Assembly: GCF_029688625.1 (NCBI RefSeq)
Contig: NZ_JARULC010000002.1
Location: 62,001 to 126,000, forward strand
DNA from: Qipengyuania marincola
Lineage (GTDB): Bacteria; Pseudomonadota; Alphaproteobacteria; Sphingomonadales; Sphingomonadaceae
DNA: 64,000 nt
Direction of reading: 5' to 3'
The position numbers and the translations under genes are program-made. Below the pieces are notes generated by a model, which saw only the letters and a program-made list of their open reading frames with translations, had not been told where the DNA came from and searched no databases. Below are positions 52,509 through 61,963 of this stretch, in pieces; within the stretch, counting starts at the first letter, position 1, and every line of letters starts with the position of its first letter.

Positions 52509-55307
52509 ATGGACCGGACTGTGAACGAGATTGCTGGCCGGGCGCCAGGCGCGCGGCTGGAAGTCACCTCGATCGTCGTTTGCGCGCTGGCCATGCTTGC
52601 CTTCTTCGTTCTGGCTCACCTCAGCATCGATCTTACCCGCAGTGGCGGCAGGATCGCGGCGGTCTGGCTGCCCAATGCCATCGCAGTGGCCGTCTTCCTC
52701 CGCTTTCGCTTTGCGCGCGAGAAGGCCTGTCTGGCCGCCATCTTTACCGGCAATATTCTCGCCAATCTGATGGCCGGCGATGCAGCCAGCCAGGCACTGC
52801 TTCTCGCATCGGCCAATCTCCTCGAGATTGCGGTCGCGGTGGGACTGACCCGCAAATGGTGCGGCCGCGCCCCGGTGATGGAGGACATCGGCGACCTGCG
52901 ACATTTCGCCGTCGCGGCCGGCGTGATCGGGCCCGCGGCGAGCGGTGCCGTCGCACTGCTCGCCTTCCTGCCCACATTCGCCGACTTGCCGCTGACCTAC
53001 GCCAAATGGGTCTCGTCCGACACGATGAGCATGCTCATCCTGGCGCCCACGGTCATGATTGCGATCGATACCTCGCGGCGCATGACGATGCCGAAGACGG
53101 GAAAGCTTGTGGAATGGGTCGTACTGACACTCGGCGGTACGACGGTTACCCTCCTGGTTTTCACACAGACGACCTATCCGCTGCTGTTCCTTATCCCGCC
53201 CGTCGTCGTCGTCCACGCATTCCGCCTGGGAAGTGCAGGCACGGCATTCTCGACCATCAAGGTGGCCGTGATTGCGCTGGTGTGCACGGAACTCGGGTAT
53301 GGCCCGATCAATCTGGTCGATTACACGCAAGGCATCCAGTTGCTGGTGCTGCAAGCCTTTCTGGCTTCCTCCATTCTGGTCGGCCTGCCGATCAGCGCGA
53401 CGCTGTCGACGCGCCAGCGCATCGCCACGGAACTCGCCAATCAGAAGGCCGAGCTCGCGCTCCTGGCAGAGAACGTCACCGATGCGATCCTGCGCGTGAA
53501 CCGGGACGGGATTTGCACCTACGCATCGCCTTCGGTTCAGGCCGTGCTCGGCCTTGCGCCCGAAGATTTCGTCGGCAGACATGTCAGCGAACGAGTCCAC
53601 CCCGACGCCGCCGACCTGATCCACGCGGCCGAGCAGCGCCTGAATTCCGGCGAAGCGGAGAAGGAGCGATTCACCTACCGCCGCTACCTCAACGATACGC
53701 AGGACGAACCGGTCTACATCGAGGCCGATTGTGCAGTTGCCCGCGATGCGGCGGGCGAACGGGAGGGGATCGTCGTCTCGGCACGCGACGTCACCCACCG
53801 CGTGTTGCTCGAACGCCAGCTCAAGCGCGCCACGCTCCACGCCGAGAATGCCGCACGCGCCAAAGCGCAGTTCCTGGCCAATATGAGCCACGAGATCCGG
53901 ACGCCGATGAACGGTGTGCTGGGGTTTGCGGAACTGCTCCAACGCCGCGATCTTGACGAGGAGGCGGCGCGATATGCCGGGCTGATCGAGCGCTCGGGCC
54001 GCTCGATGATGATGCTGCTCAACGATATCCTGGACCTGTCGAAGATCGAATCGGGGCAGCTCAAGGTCACCAGCGAGCCAGTCGACATCGCTCAGGTGAC
54101 CGCGGATTGCGTGCAACTCCACCAGGCGGAAGCGGAGCGCAAGCGGATTGACCTGCGCCTTGCGCCCGGAGCTGGCATCCCCGGGGTCATCTGCAGCGAT
54201 CCGCTGCGTCTGCGCCAGATTCTGCTGAACCTGATCGGCAATGCCGTCAAATTCACCGAGAAGGGCGGGATCGAGGTCGCCGTGATGCGCGAGCAGTCGC
54301 AACTCGCCATCTCGGTCGAGGATACGGGGATCGGAATCGATACACAGCGCCTGGGCGTGATCTTCGATCCGTTCGTGCAGGCCGAAGGGTCGACCACGAG
54401 GCGCTTTGGCGGGACGGGTCTGGGCCTCAGCATCTCGCGACAACTCGCAGAACTGCTGGGCGGCTCCCTGAGTGTCGACTCCATGCCCGGCATCGGTTCG
54501 CGCTTTACCCTGCGCATCCCCATCGTCGAAGCCGACCATGATCAGGCACCTGTCAGCACAAACCATACTCGGCGGGCCACCGACTTTCCCATGCCGGCGC
54601 GCGGGCGCATCCTCCTTGCCGAAGACCACGATGTGAACCGCATGCTCGTCACTGCCATGCTCGAGGATCTGGGGCAGAATGTGACGCTGGCGCATGACGG
54701 TATCGCCGCGCTCGATGCGGCGATCGCCGCGGAAAAGGCGGGGCTCGCCTTCGACCTCGTGCTGATGGATATCCAGATGCCGGGCTGCGATGGCTATGCC
54801 GCGACCCGCGCCCTTCGCGCCGAGGGGCTGACCGCGGAGCAGCTGCCGGTCATCGCCCTGACCGCAAACGCTTATCCCGAAGACGTCGCCGCTGCTCGGG
54901 AGGCCGGCATGCAGGCCCATCTTGCGAAGCCCCTCGTTTTCGAAGATCTGGCCGCAGCTCTTGCCCGCTGGCTACCCATGCGGATCATTGCAGACGCGAA
55001 TGATGGCGGAGGCCGCATCAGGCGACCGCAGAGCAGACCGCAGGCGGACAAGGCCCTCGACGAGCGCTGGCGACAACGACGCAGCGAAGCGATCGAAGCG
55101 GTGTCCGCCGCCGTGCGGGGCAGGGCGATGGAGGGCACGGGAGTCGAGGAGCTGGTGCGCACGGTGCACAAGCTGGCCGGCACGGCGGGCATGTTCGGTG
55201 AGGAGGAGCTCGGCGCCAAGGCTGCAGCGCTCGAGCGCGCGCTCCGGTCGGGCGTCTCTGCGCAAGTCAGGCTGCAGCTGGCAGAAGAGCTGCTCGAAGC
55301 CGCCTGA
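52509..55307 (+). CDS. MASE1-PAS hybrid sensor histidine kinase with receiver and HPt domains
   Basis: A 932-residue phosphorelay kinase. Residues about 15-310 are a MASE1-like membrane sensor with eight segments (SGGRIAAVWLPNAIAVAVFL), then a PAS domain (about 325-440, TDAILRVNRDGICTYASPSV), a HisKA dimer with the histidine in NMSHEIRTPMNGVLGFAELL, an ATPase domain (FGGTGLGLSISRQLAELLGG), a receiver with aspartate in LVLMDIQMPGCDGYAATRAL, and a C-terminal HPt domain with VHKLAGTAGMFG. The full relay is in one chain. The start ATG at 52509 has GAGGA upstream. The signal is unknown. Confidence 0.93.
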   Translation: MDRTVNEIAGRAPGARLEVTSIVVCALAMLAFFVLAHLSIDLTRSGGRIAAVWLPNAIAVAVFLRFRFAREKACLAAIFTGNILANLMAGDAASQALLLASANLLEIAVAVGLTRKWCGRAPVMEDIGDLRHFAVAAGVIGPAASGAVALLAFLPTFADLPLTYAKWVSSDTMSMLILAPTVMIAIDTSRRMTMPKTGKLVEWVVLTLGGTTVTLLVFTQTTYPLLFLIPPVVVVHAFRLGSAGTAFSTIKVAVIALVCTELGYGPINLVDYTQGIQLLVLQAFLASSILVGLPISATLSTRQRIATELANQKAELALLAENVTDAILRVNRDGICTYASPSVQAVLGLAPEDFVGRHVSERVHPDAADLIHAAEQRLNSGEAEKERFTYRRYLNDTQDEPVYIEADCAVARDAAGEREGIVVSARDVTHRVLLERQLKRATLHAENAARAKAQFLANMSHEIRTPMNGVLGFAELLQRRDLDEEAARYAGLIERSGRSMMMLLNDILDLSKIESGQLKVTSEPVDIAQVTADCVQLHQAEAERKRIDLRLAPGAGIPGVICSDPLRLRQILLNLIGNAVKFTEKGGIEVAVMREQSQLAISVEDTGIGIDTQRLGVIFDPFVQAEGSTTRRFGGTGLGLSISRQLAELLGGSLSVDSMPGIGSRFTLRIPIVEADHDQAPVSTNHTRRATDFPMPARGRILLAEDHDVNRMLVTAMLEDLGQNVTLAHDGIAALDAAIAAEKAGLAFDLVLMDIQMPGCDGYAATRALRAEGLTAEQLPVIALTANAYPEDVAAAREAGMQAHLAKPLVFEDLAAALARWLPMRIIADANDGGGRIRRPQSRPQADKALDERWRQRRSEAIEAVSAAVRGRAMEGTGVEELVRTVHKLAGTAGMFGEEELGAKAAALERALRSGVSAQVRLQLAEELLEAA

Positions 55308-55330
55308 GCGCCGCTACCGCCCAACGAAAA

Positions 55331-55358
55331 AGGGCGGCCCCCATAAGGGAGCCGCCCT
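55331..55358 (+). terminator. Hairpin terminator after the hybrid kinase
   Basis: AGGGCGGC (55331-55338) pairs with GCCGCCCT (55351-55358), followed after four bases by TTTT. It stands between the convergent kinase and receptor genes and may serve both. Confidence 0.7.
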
Positions 55359-55403
55359 CGCGTTTTGTCGGTCCGGGATTCGTGCCCCGGAACCGTTACA
55401 CCA

Positions 55404-58022
55404 TTAGTAGCCGAAGATCAGCGACAGGCTGGCGGCGCGCGGTGCACCGATCTGAGCAAAGCCGAAATCGTCCAGCGAACCACCGAAGAAGCCGATGTAG
55501 TACTCGTCGAACAGGTTGGTCACGTTCAGCTGCAGCGCCACGTCCTTGCCGAACGGATTCTCGGCGATCGTGTAGCGCACGTCGACATCGACCAGCGTGT
55601 AGGACGGAGCCTTCGATCCGAAGTTGTAGCTGATCTCGGAACCATCCGGCCCGAATTCTTCGATCACGTCCAGATTGGTATCGTTCAGGAAACGCGGCCC
55701 GGTGTGCTTGACCTGCGCACCGAATTCGAAGTCGCCGAGAGCGATCTGGCCACGTGCGCCGAACGAATACTGCGGCGTGCCCGATTCGCTCTTGCCCGCA
55801 GTCGGCAGGAAGCCGCCTGGAACTGCAACGTCCTCCTTGATCTCGGAGTCGTTGTACGACCCGAAGACGTAAAGGAGCGAGTTGCGGCTCGGACGCCATG
55901 CGATCGAGCCATCTACACCGTACTTGTCGACACGCCCGAGGTTGCGGAAGACGAATTCGCCTTCGCCCATATTGGCCTCTGGATCGAAGGCAACCGCAAG
56001 GCGGTTCTCGTAGCGAGTGTAATACGCACCCAGCTGCGCTTCGATCTGACCCGACTGCCAGCGGAGACCGAGGTCGAAGCTGTCGGTCGTCTCGGGAACC
56101 GGCTGCGCGAAGTCGGCATCGGCAAAGAAGAGCGAATCATACAAGGGGTCCGTGCCGGGGACGCTGAGGCCCTTGGCATAGTTGGCGAAGATCGACGCAG
56201 TCGGCGTGAAGTCGTAGATCAGGCCAATGTTCGGCAGCAGCTTGTCGTACTTGTAGGTACGCGACTGCGGCGCGGAAAAGTCGTCGCCGTTTTCCCGCTT
56301 CGCAAGCTCGTAGCCCGCCAGGTCCTGGCCCGGATTGGGGCAGTCCACGAAACCGCCCGCCGATGTGGTGTAGCAGTTCTGGTTGAGCTCGCGCGTGAAG
56401 AACGGCGCACGAAGGCCAAGGACCGTAGTGAGATCGCCGAATTCGCCGCGATATTCGCCCGACACCTGGTGCAGGATTGCGAAGGACAGACGGTCGCGCT
56501 TGTTGATCTCGTTGCCGTCGACAGCGAGGACAGGCGCATCAATCGAGAATACGTCGATCGGCTCGCCATTGGGCAGCATCGCGCTGATCTGGCCGGTCTG
56601 GCGGTGACGCGCACGGTCCCAGGTATAGGCGACACGGACCCGGTGGTCGTCGTTGATGTCGTAAATCAGGTTAGCAACGACGCCATAACGGTTCGTCTGC
56701 GTCTGGCTCGGGTCGTTGCCCGCCAGGCGGTCCGAAAGGTCACCGTCGCCATTCAGGTCGCGGCCGAAGTAATAGCCGCCGTTGAACGCACCGATATAGC
56801 TGCCGGTCTGGATGAAGTTGCCATCGGCGTCTTCGTAACCCGTGGTGAAGAACGATTCCCGCAGGTCGTCCGGGCCGCCACCGTTCGCTTTGACATACTG
56901 GTAGCTCGGGTCGAACGTGAAGGTCAGGTTGTCGGTCAGCGTGAAGCGCGAGGCGCCACGGATGTTGCCGGTGTCCGACGGGTTGTAGCGACGATAAAAG
57001 GCAGCCCCGCAACCGTTACGGTCATCATAGCGGTCGGCCTCGCCGGCGTTGCCGCGACCACCCACGATCAGGCTCGAATCGATCGAGCACGGATAGTCGC
57101 CGGAGAGGCGGAAAAGGTCGAAGCGCGCTTCCTTGCCGCTCGTACCCAGTGTTGCCTCGACCAGATCGGTCAGGTCGTCGTCGCCGAGGATGATGAGGTC
57201 GCCGATGCTTTCCGAACCGGCGAAATTGTTGCGGTTGATGTTGAGGTGACCCGAAACAGACACGAAATCGCCGTTCGAACCCACATCCTGCCAGATGCGG
57301 CCGTTGAACTGCGTCTTGTTGATACGGCCGTACGGATTGTAGGGCACGCCATAGGTCGTGTAGCTCGCCGAGACAAAGGCCTTGGTGCCGATGCCGGTGA
57401 AGTCGCCGGTGTCGATCATGCCGAAGGCGCGTGCGTACACTGTATCTTCTGCACCCGATGCGAGCACGTCACCGAAGGTCATCGTGGCGACGAGGCCGGC
57501 TTCGTCGCCGGGTTCGCGCGTACGGATGTTGATGGTGCCACCGGTTGCCGAAGCGGTCGGGCTGTCGACGTCGGTCGTGCCGAGGTTGACGTTGACGCTC
57601 TCGAGAACCTCGGGGTCGACCTGCTGGTTCGTGTAGAGGGCGTAGTTGCCCGAATCGTTCAGCGGCAGGCCGTCGAGCGTCTGCGAAACGCGGTCGGCGC
57701 CGAAGCCACGAATGGTGAAGCCGCCACCCGACGAACCCCAGGGGTCGTTGTTCTGGAAGCTGACACCTGGGACCAGGTTGACGATATCATTGACCGTCTG
57801 GCCAGGACGCTGGCGGCGAATGATTTCCTCGCCGAGAACCTGCTTGGCCTTGGTGGTGTCCGGGTTTTCCACGCCACCGACGCCGGTTTCACGGGCGCCG
57901 GAAACGATGATGACGTCGTCTTCGAAATCGACCGAGCCTGTCGACTGGGCGGCGGCGGGGGCAGCGACCATTGCGCTGGCGGTGCTGACTACGGATGCAG
58001 CCAGAAGATACTTGAACTTCAT
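55404..58022 (-). CDS. TonB-dependent outer-membrane receptor
   Basis: An 872-residue protein. Signal peptide (KYLLAASVVSTASAMVAAPAA), TonB box region DDVIIVSG, plug domain (PGQTVNDIVNLVPGVSFQNN, GFTIRGFGADRVSQTLDGLP), and a 22-strand barrel ending in the aromatic SLSLIFGY. It imports a large substrate such as a siderophore, sugar or vitamin; the substrate cannot be told. The 248 bp upstream hold a TTGACT promoter-like box and a small CCCGG hairpin but no recognisable riboswitch. Confidence 0.93.
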   Translation of the reverse strand: MKFKYLLAASVVSTASAMVAAPAAAQSTGSVDFEDDVIIVSGARETGVGGVENPDTTKAKQVLGEEIIRRQRPGQTVNDIVNLVPGVSFQNNDPWGSSGGGFTIRGFGADRVSQTLDGLPLNDSGNYALYTNQQVDPEVLESVNVNLGTTDVDSPTASATGGTINIRTREPGDEAGLVATMTFGDVLASGAEDTVYARAFGMIDTGDFTGIGTKAFVSASYTTYGVPYNPYGRINKTQFNGRIWQDVGSNGDFVSVSGHLNINRNNFAGSESIGDLIILGDDDLTDLVEATLGTSGKEARFDLFRLSGDYPCSIDSSLIVGGRGNAGEADRYDDRNGCGAAFYRRYNPSDTGNIRGASRFTLTDNLTFTFDPSYQYVKANGGGPDDLRESFFTTGYEDADGNFIQTGSYIGAFNGGYYFGRDLNGDGDLSDRLAGNDPSQTQTNRYGVVANLIYDINDDHRVRVAYTWDRARHRQTGQISAMLPNGEPIDVFSIDAPVLAVDGNEINKRDRLSFAILHQVSGEYRGEFGDLTTVLGLRAPFFTRELNQNCYTTSAGGFVDCPNPGQDLAGYELAKRENGDDFSAPQSRTYKYDKLLPNIGLIYDFTPTASIFANYAKGLSVPGTDPLYDSLFFADADFAQPVPETTDSFDLGLRWQSGQIEAQLGAYYTRYENRLAVAFDPEANMGEGEFVFRNLGRVDKYGVDGSIAWRPSRNSLLYVFGSYNDSEIKEDVAVPGGFLPTAGKSESGTPQYSFGARGQIALGDFEFGAQVKHTGPRFLNDTNLDVIEEFGPDGSEISYNFGSKAPSYTLVDVDVRYTIAENPFGKDVALQLNVTNLFDEYYIGFFGGSLDDFGFAQIGAPRAASLSLIFGY

Positions 58023-58228
58023 GTGAGGTGACCCCTTACGTGTCCAAAAAATGCGGTGCTTTGGAAGAAGCTGCGCCCGGTTATTCCGGGTACGTTGCCG
58101 CCAAGCGGTGGTTTTGTGACAGAGTCAAGACAGCGACCGCCCTAGTGCCGCCGACCTTGCGCCAGGCGGAGAAAAGCTGTTGCAGAACAGTCGCTTGGAA
58201 GTGTGGCAGAATCGCAACTTGTCGAAAA

Positions 58229-58246
58229 TTTCGCCATTTGGCGAAA
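58229..58246 (-). terminator. Palindromic terminator after the 2-oxoglutarate oxygenase gene
   Basis: TTTCGCCATTTGGCGAAA is a perfect 18-bp palindrome (two 8-bp arms) 25 bp after the oxygenase stop. On the minus strand the stem is followed by TTTTC, as expected for a terminator. Confidence 0.65.
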
Positions 58247-58270
58247 GCGCCATGCTGCAGCGCAGCAAAT

Positions 58271-59212
58271 TCAGGCGAGATTGATCTCGCGCAGACGCTG
58301 CATAAGATAGTCGTGGCTGCTGATCGGTTCGGGATGATCCTCGGGATGCTCCGGGTCGATGCACTGCGGCAACGTCTCGATCATATAATCGGGGCGGAAA
58401 TGCAGGAAAAAGGGCATCGAATAGCGCGCGCGATAGGCTGCTTCGCCGCGCGGATTGACGACCCGGTGCGTGGTCGAGCGCAGTCGTCCGTTGGTGAGCC
58501 GGTCGAGCATGTCTCCGATATTGACGACCAACGCCCCTTCGGGCGGTGCGACGGCTTTCCACTCGCCCTGTGCGGTCAATAGCTCAAGTCCGGCCTCTTC
58601 GGCCCCCAGCAGCAGGGTGATCGTATTGATGTCGCCATGCGCCGCTGCCCGGATCGCACCTTCGGCTTCCGCGCCTTCGAGCGGCGGATAGCGCAGCAGG
58701 CGCATGACCGAATTGCCGTCCTCGACGGTGGCGGCGAAGAAGTCCCGCTCCAGTCCCAGATGCAGGGCGATGCCCTCCAGCACGCGCGCGCCCGCTTGCT
58801 CGAACGCGGCATACAGGTCGGTAAAGGTCTCGCGAAAGCCGTCCACTTCGGCGGGCCAGACATTGTCGGCCATGTATTCGGACAGTTCGTGGCCGGCGGG
58901 CAGCTCGCGACCGACGTGCCAGAATTCCTTGAGGTCGTGGACCTTGGCGTCCTTGGCCTTCTCAGTACCAAAGGGCGTGTAGCCGCGTGCGCCGCCACCG
59001 CCGGGGATGTGGTAGGCGCGCTTCACGTCCTCGGGCAGGGCGAAGAAGGTTTTCGACATCGCTTCGGCCCGGTCGATTAGGTCCTGGGGGATGCCATGAT
59101 CGCGGATAACGGCAAAACCGTATTCCTCGAAGCTGCGCCCCAGTTCGTCGGCAATGCTTTCGAGCGGCTGTGCCAGCGACACAACCGCGATATCGGTGTT
59201 CGATTCGGTCAT
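58271..59212 (-). CDS. Isopenicillin N synthase-like 2-oxoglutarate/Fe(II) dioxygenase
   Basis: A 313-residue double-stranded beta-helix enzyme. The iron ligands are H192 and D194 (AAHGDINTITLL) and H249 (STTHRVVNP); the 2-oxoglutarate arginine is in the RARYSMPFF motif. The N-terminal FEEYGFAVIRDHGI is typical. The substrate is unknown; the neighbours are a TonB receptor, a nucleoside transporter and no synthetase, so an antibiotic role is not supported. It runs into the nucleoside transporter operon (10 bp gap). Confidence 0.88.
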   Translation of the reverse strand: MTESNTDIAVVSLAQPLESIADELGRSFEEYGFAVIRDHGIPQDLIDRAEAMSKTFFALPEDVKRAYHIPGGGGARGYTPFGTEKAKDAKVHDLKEFWHVGRELPAGHELSEYMADNVWPAEVDGFRETFTDLYAAFEQAGARVLEGIALHLGLERDFFAATVEDGNSVMRLLRYPPLEGAEAEGAIRAAAHGDINTITLLLGAEEAGLELLTAQGEWKAVAPPEGALVVNIGDMLDRLTNGRLRSTTHRVVNPRGEAAYRARYSMPFFLHFRPDYMIETLPQCIDPEHPEDHPEPISSHDYLMQRLREINLA

Positions 59213-59222
59213 GACAGGCCCT

Positions 59223-60569
59223 TTAATACGGCAGGAAGAGTCCTGCCAGCGCCGCACTCATCAGATTGGCGAGACTGCCAGCCGCCAGCGCGCGCAGGCC
59301 AAGCTTGGCGATGACCGGGCGCTGGTTCGGCGCCAGCCCCCCGGTGACCGCCATCTGGATCGCGATCGAGCTGAAATTGGCGAACCCGCATAGCGCGAAA
59401 GTGGCGATGGCGCGGCTGCGATCGGACAGGACGCTGGCGTCCATCGCGCCGAGTTCGATGAAAGCGACGAATTCATTGAGCACGATCTTGGTCCCGAACA
59501 GCCCGCCGGCGGCGCCTGCCTGGTCCCACGGAATGCCGATGAGGTACATGACCGGCGCGAATACCCAGCCGAGCACTTGCTGGAAGCTGATATCGGGATA
59601 ACCGAACCAGCCCCCGATACCGCCGAGGATGCCGTTGGCGAGCGCGACCAGCGCCACGAAAACCATGACCATCGCGCCCACCGCCACGGCGAGCTTCACG
59701 CCGGTCTGCGTGCCCTGTGCCGCTGCCTCGATCACATTGGCAGGCTTGTGTCCTTCCTCGAAGGTTTCGGCGATTTCGACCTCGTGCGGCCTGCCGCTTT
59801 CGGTCAGCGCTGCCGGGCCTTCCGCACTGATGCGCGTTTTCGGCAGGACGATCTCGTCATCGGGCTCGACGCCGGCAAGCTGCGCGGCATCGCGGGCCAG
59901 CGGGCTTTCGTCGTCCGGCATGATGATCTTGGCCATCAGGATGCCGCCCGGCGCGGACATGAAGGCCGCCGCCAGCAGGAAGGGCACGGCGTCTGCCCCG
60001 ATGAAGCTGGCATAGGCAGCCAGGATCGTGCCTGCCACGCCCGCCATCCCCACCGCCATCAGCGTGAACAGGCGGCTCGGTGTGAGAGCGGCCAGATAGG
60101 GGCGCACGACCAGCGGGCTTTCGGACTGGCCGACGAAGATGTTCGCCGCGCTGCCGAGCGCCTCGACCTTGCTGATCCCGGTGATCCAGCCGATCGCCCC
60201 GCCGACCCAGCGCACCAGGCGCTGCATGATGCCCCAGTGATAGAGGATCGACACCAGCGCGGCGAAGAAGATGATGACCGGCAGGGCCGCAATCACGAAG
60301 GTCTGGGCGAAGGGATTGCCTTCCATCGGGCCGAAGATCGCGGTGATACCGGCCTTCGAATAGTCGAGCAGGGCAATAACGCCGTTCGACATCGCCTGGA
60401 TTGCATCGACGCCCCATGGCGTGCGCAGCACGAGCAGCGCCATGACCGCCTGCAATGCAAAAGCCGCGCCCACGACGCGCAGCTTGATCCGGCGTTTCCC
60501 GGTCGAAAGCAGAAAGGCGATCGCGAGAATCGCGACTATGCCGAGAATATTGATCAGGAAAGGCGGCAT
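59223..60569 (-). CDS. Concentrative nucleoside transporter (CNT/NupC family)
   Basis: A 448-residue inner-membrane symporter with about 10 membrane segments. Family signatures are NIFVGQSESPLVVRPYLAAL and ANFSSIAIQMAVTGGLAPNQ with GAMDASVLSDRSRAIATFAL. It imports nucleosides with protons or sodium. The gene just downstream on the same strand codes a 2-oxoglutarate oxygenase (10-bp gap). It is divergent from the queuosine-precursor-type transporter. Confidence 0.92.
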   Translation of the reverse strand: MPPFLINILGIVAILAIAFLLSTGKRRIKLRVVGAAFALQAVMALLVLRTPWGVDAIQAMSNGVIALLDYSKAGITAIFGPMEGNPFAQTFVIAALPVIIFFAALVSILYHWGIMQRLVRWVGGAIGWITGISKVEALGSAANIFVGQSESPLVVRPYLAALTPSRLFTLMAVGMAGVAGTILAAYASFIGADAVPFLLAAAFMSAPGGILMAKIIMPDDESPLARDAAQLAGVEPDDEIVLPKTRISAEGPAALTESGRPHEVEIAETFEEGHKPANVIEAAAQGTQTGVKLAVAVGAMVMVFVALVALANGILGGIGGWFGYPDISFQQVLGWVFAPVMYLIGIPWDQAGAAGGLFGTKIVLNEFVAFIELGAMDASVLSDRSRAIATFALCGFANFSSIAIQMAVTGGLAPNQRPVIAKLGLRALAAGSLANLMSAALAGLFLPY

Positions 60570-60705
60570 AGCGGACCCCTGCGCGATGCGACGAGTTGCG
60601 GATGAAATCGGCCGCTACCTTGCGCGGCGGCGCCGCTTAGTCAATTTTCCCACCGGACGCCAGCATCCGCTGTCACCCGTTTTCCCAAGGAACCTTCCGC
60701 CCACC

Positions 60706-61395
60706 ATGACCGACCCCATTGCCAATGAAGACCGCGTTACTGCCGCTGCGATACCGATGGGCCTGTTCGTGTTCCTGGTGCTCTATGGCGGGCTGACTGT
60801 CATCGCCGGCGTGCTCGCCTTCAAGCAGGTGCAGCTCTGGCCGACCGAACTGGCGGTCGAGTCCGGGATTTTCGCCTTTCTCGGCCTGGTCGTGATATCG
60901 AGCAGCATCGCGCAACTCTATGGCGAAAAGCTCGCGCGCAAGCTGGTCTGGTGGGGCTTTCTGCCGCTCGCGGTGTCGGCGCTGCTGATCTTCCTCGTCC
61001 TGTCACTGCCCCCCTCGCCCGAGATGGTCGAATATCGCGGCGGCGATCTCGAGGCGTTCAATACCGTATTGGCTCAAACCCCGCGTATCATGGCGGCGGG
61101 TCCCGCAGCCTATATCGTTTCGCTGCTGCTCAATGTGTGGATTTTCTCGCGCCTGCGCGGATCGGGCGAGCAGAACACGATCGGCCTCATGGTGCGCGGC
61201 GCGATCGCCAGCGCGCTCAGCCAGGCGATAGATTCGGTGATCTTCGTCACGCTCGCATTCTATGGCGAATTCGACATCACGCCGCTGCTGATCGGGCAGG
61301 TGATCGCCAAGGTGACGCTCAGCATCGTGCTGGTGCCGTTCCTCATCACCGGCGGCGTCGCACTGGCGCGCTGGCTGGACCGGCGCAGCTTCTGA
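60706..61395 (+). CDS. Queuosine precursor transporter family protein (YhhQ/VUT)
   Basis: A 229-residue membrane protein with six segments and the ECF-like loop VESGIFAFLGLVVISSSIAQ, LYGEKLARKLVWWGFLPLAV and SRLRGSGEQNTIGLMVRGAI, ASALSQAIDSVIFVTLAFYG of the VUT family, which takes up queuine or preQ bases for tRNA modification. The start at 60706 is the first consistent with the family; the longer frame covers the divergent promoter region. I saw no preQ1 riboswitch. Confidence 0.88.
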   Translation: MTDPIANEDRVTAAAIPMGLFVFLVLYGGLTVIAGVLAFKQVQLWPTELAVESGIFAFLGLVVISSSIAQLYGEKLARKLVWWGFLPLAVSALLIFLVLSLPPSPEMVEYRGGDLEAFNTVLAQTPRIMAAGPAAYIVSLLLNVWIFSRLRGSGEQNTIGLMVRGAIASALSQAIDSVIFVTLAFYGEFDITPLLIGQVIAKVTLSIVLVPFLITGGVALARWLDRRSF

Positions 61396-61398
61396 CCG

Positions 61399-61914
61399 TC
61401 AGGGCCGTTCGATACCATCGACGAGATCGTCATCGAGATGATCACCATGGAGCACGGATATGTCGCCGGTCGTCTCGAGGACGACGGCCCGCACCTGCCC
61501 CATGTCCAGGACATTCGCTTCACGCAGCTTGGCGATGACGTCGTCCTTGGCCACTCGTGATATGTCGAGCGCGTTCTCGATGAACTTGCCGTCCCACATC
61601 AGGAATATCGGTCCGTTCTGGATAGCGTCTTCAAATGCTTCGGATTGCTGGCGCAGCTGCGCAATCAGATACTGCAGGCCGAACAGGGCCGCCAGAGCGC
61701 CCAGCGCCTGCGCGAATGCCGTCCACTCGGTCGCCTGAACCGAGCCTGCCAGAAGCGAACCGGAAGCGACCGTCACGACGAAGTCGAAATTCGTCATCTT
61801 GGACAGCGAACGAAGCCCGACCAGGCGTATCACCAAAGTGACCCACACGATGCCAATGGCGGAAAGAACGACGACGCGGGCGAGAATGTCGAGCCAGGTT
61901 TCTTCGAAGAACAT
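61399..61914 (-). CDS. DUF421 (YetF-like) membrane protein
   Basis: A 171-residue protein with three membrane segments (LARVVVLSAIGIVWVTLVIRL, FDFVVTVASGSLLAGSVQA, FAQALGALAALFGLQYLIAQL) and a cytosolic C-terminal DUF421 domain (NGPIFLMWDGKFIENALDIS, DDVIAKLREANVLDMGQV). The start at 61914 gives the usual short N-terminus. The function is not established. It converges with the queuosine-type transporter (3-bp gap). Confidence 0.82.
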   Translation of the reverse strand: MFFEETWLDILARVVVLSAIGIVWVTLVIRLVGLRSLSKMTNFDFVVTVASGSLLAGSVQATEWTAFAQALGALAALFGLQYLIAQLRQQSEAFEDAIQNGPIFLMWDGKFIENALDISRVAKDDVIAKLREANVLDMGQVRAVVLETTGDISVLHGDHLDDDLVDGIERP

Positions 61915-61963
61915 GCCTGCCCAATGCACAAGCACGGCAATTCGCTCCAAGAGCTGACAAAGA

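Noticed and set aside
51699..54920. A very long minus-strand open frame continuing past tonB, opposite the hybrid kinase
   Set aside because: It is antisense to clear kinase domains and its extra part is arginine/histidine-rich without motifs, as expected from GC-rich codon bias. Only the tonB part is real.
55365..58031. An 888-codon plus-strand open frame opposite the TonB-dependent receptor
   Set aside because: The receptor strand has signal peptide, plug and barrel motifs; the opposite strand has none.
58229..58246. Palindrome TTTCGCCATTTGGCGAAA as an operator for the TonB receptor
   Set aside because: It lies just after the oxygenase stop and is followed by a T run on that strand, so a terminator explains it better, and it is about 200 bp from the receptor start.
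58271..59212. Beta-lactam synthesis role for the isopenicillin N synthase-like protein
   Set aside because: The family is broad and no peptide synthetase or transport genes of that pathway are nearby.
60570..60705. preQ1 riboswitch before the queuosine-type transporter
   Set aside because: No C-rich loop, pseudoknot tail or similar pattern could be recognised in the short leader.
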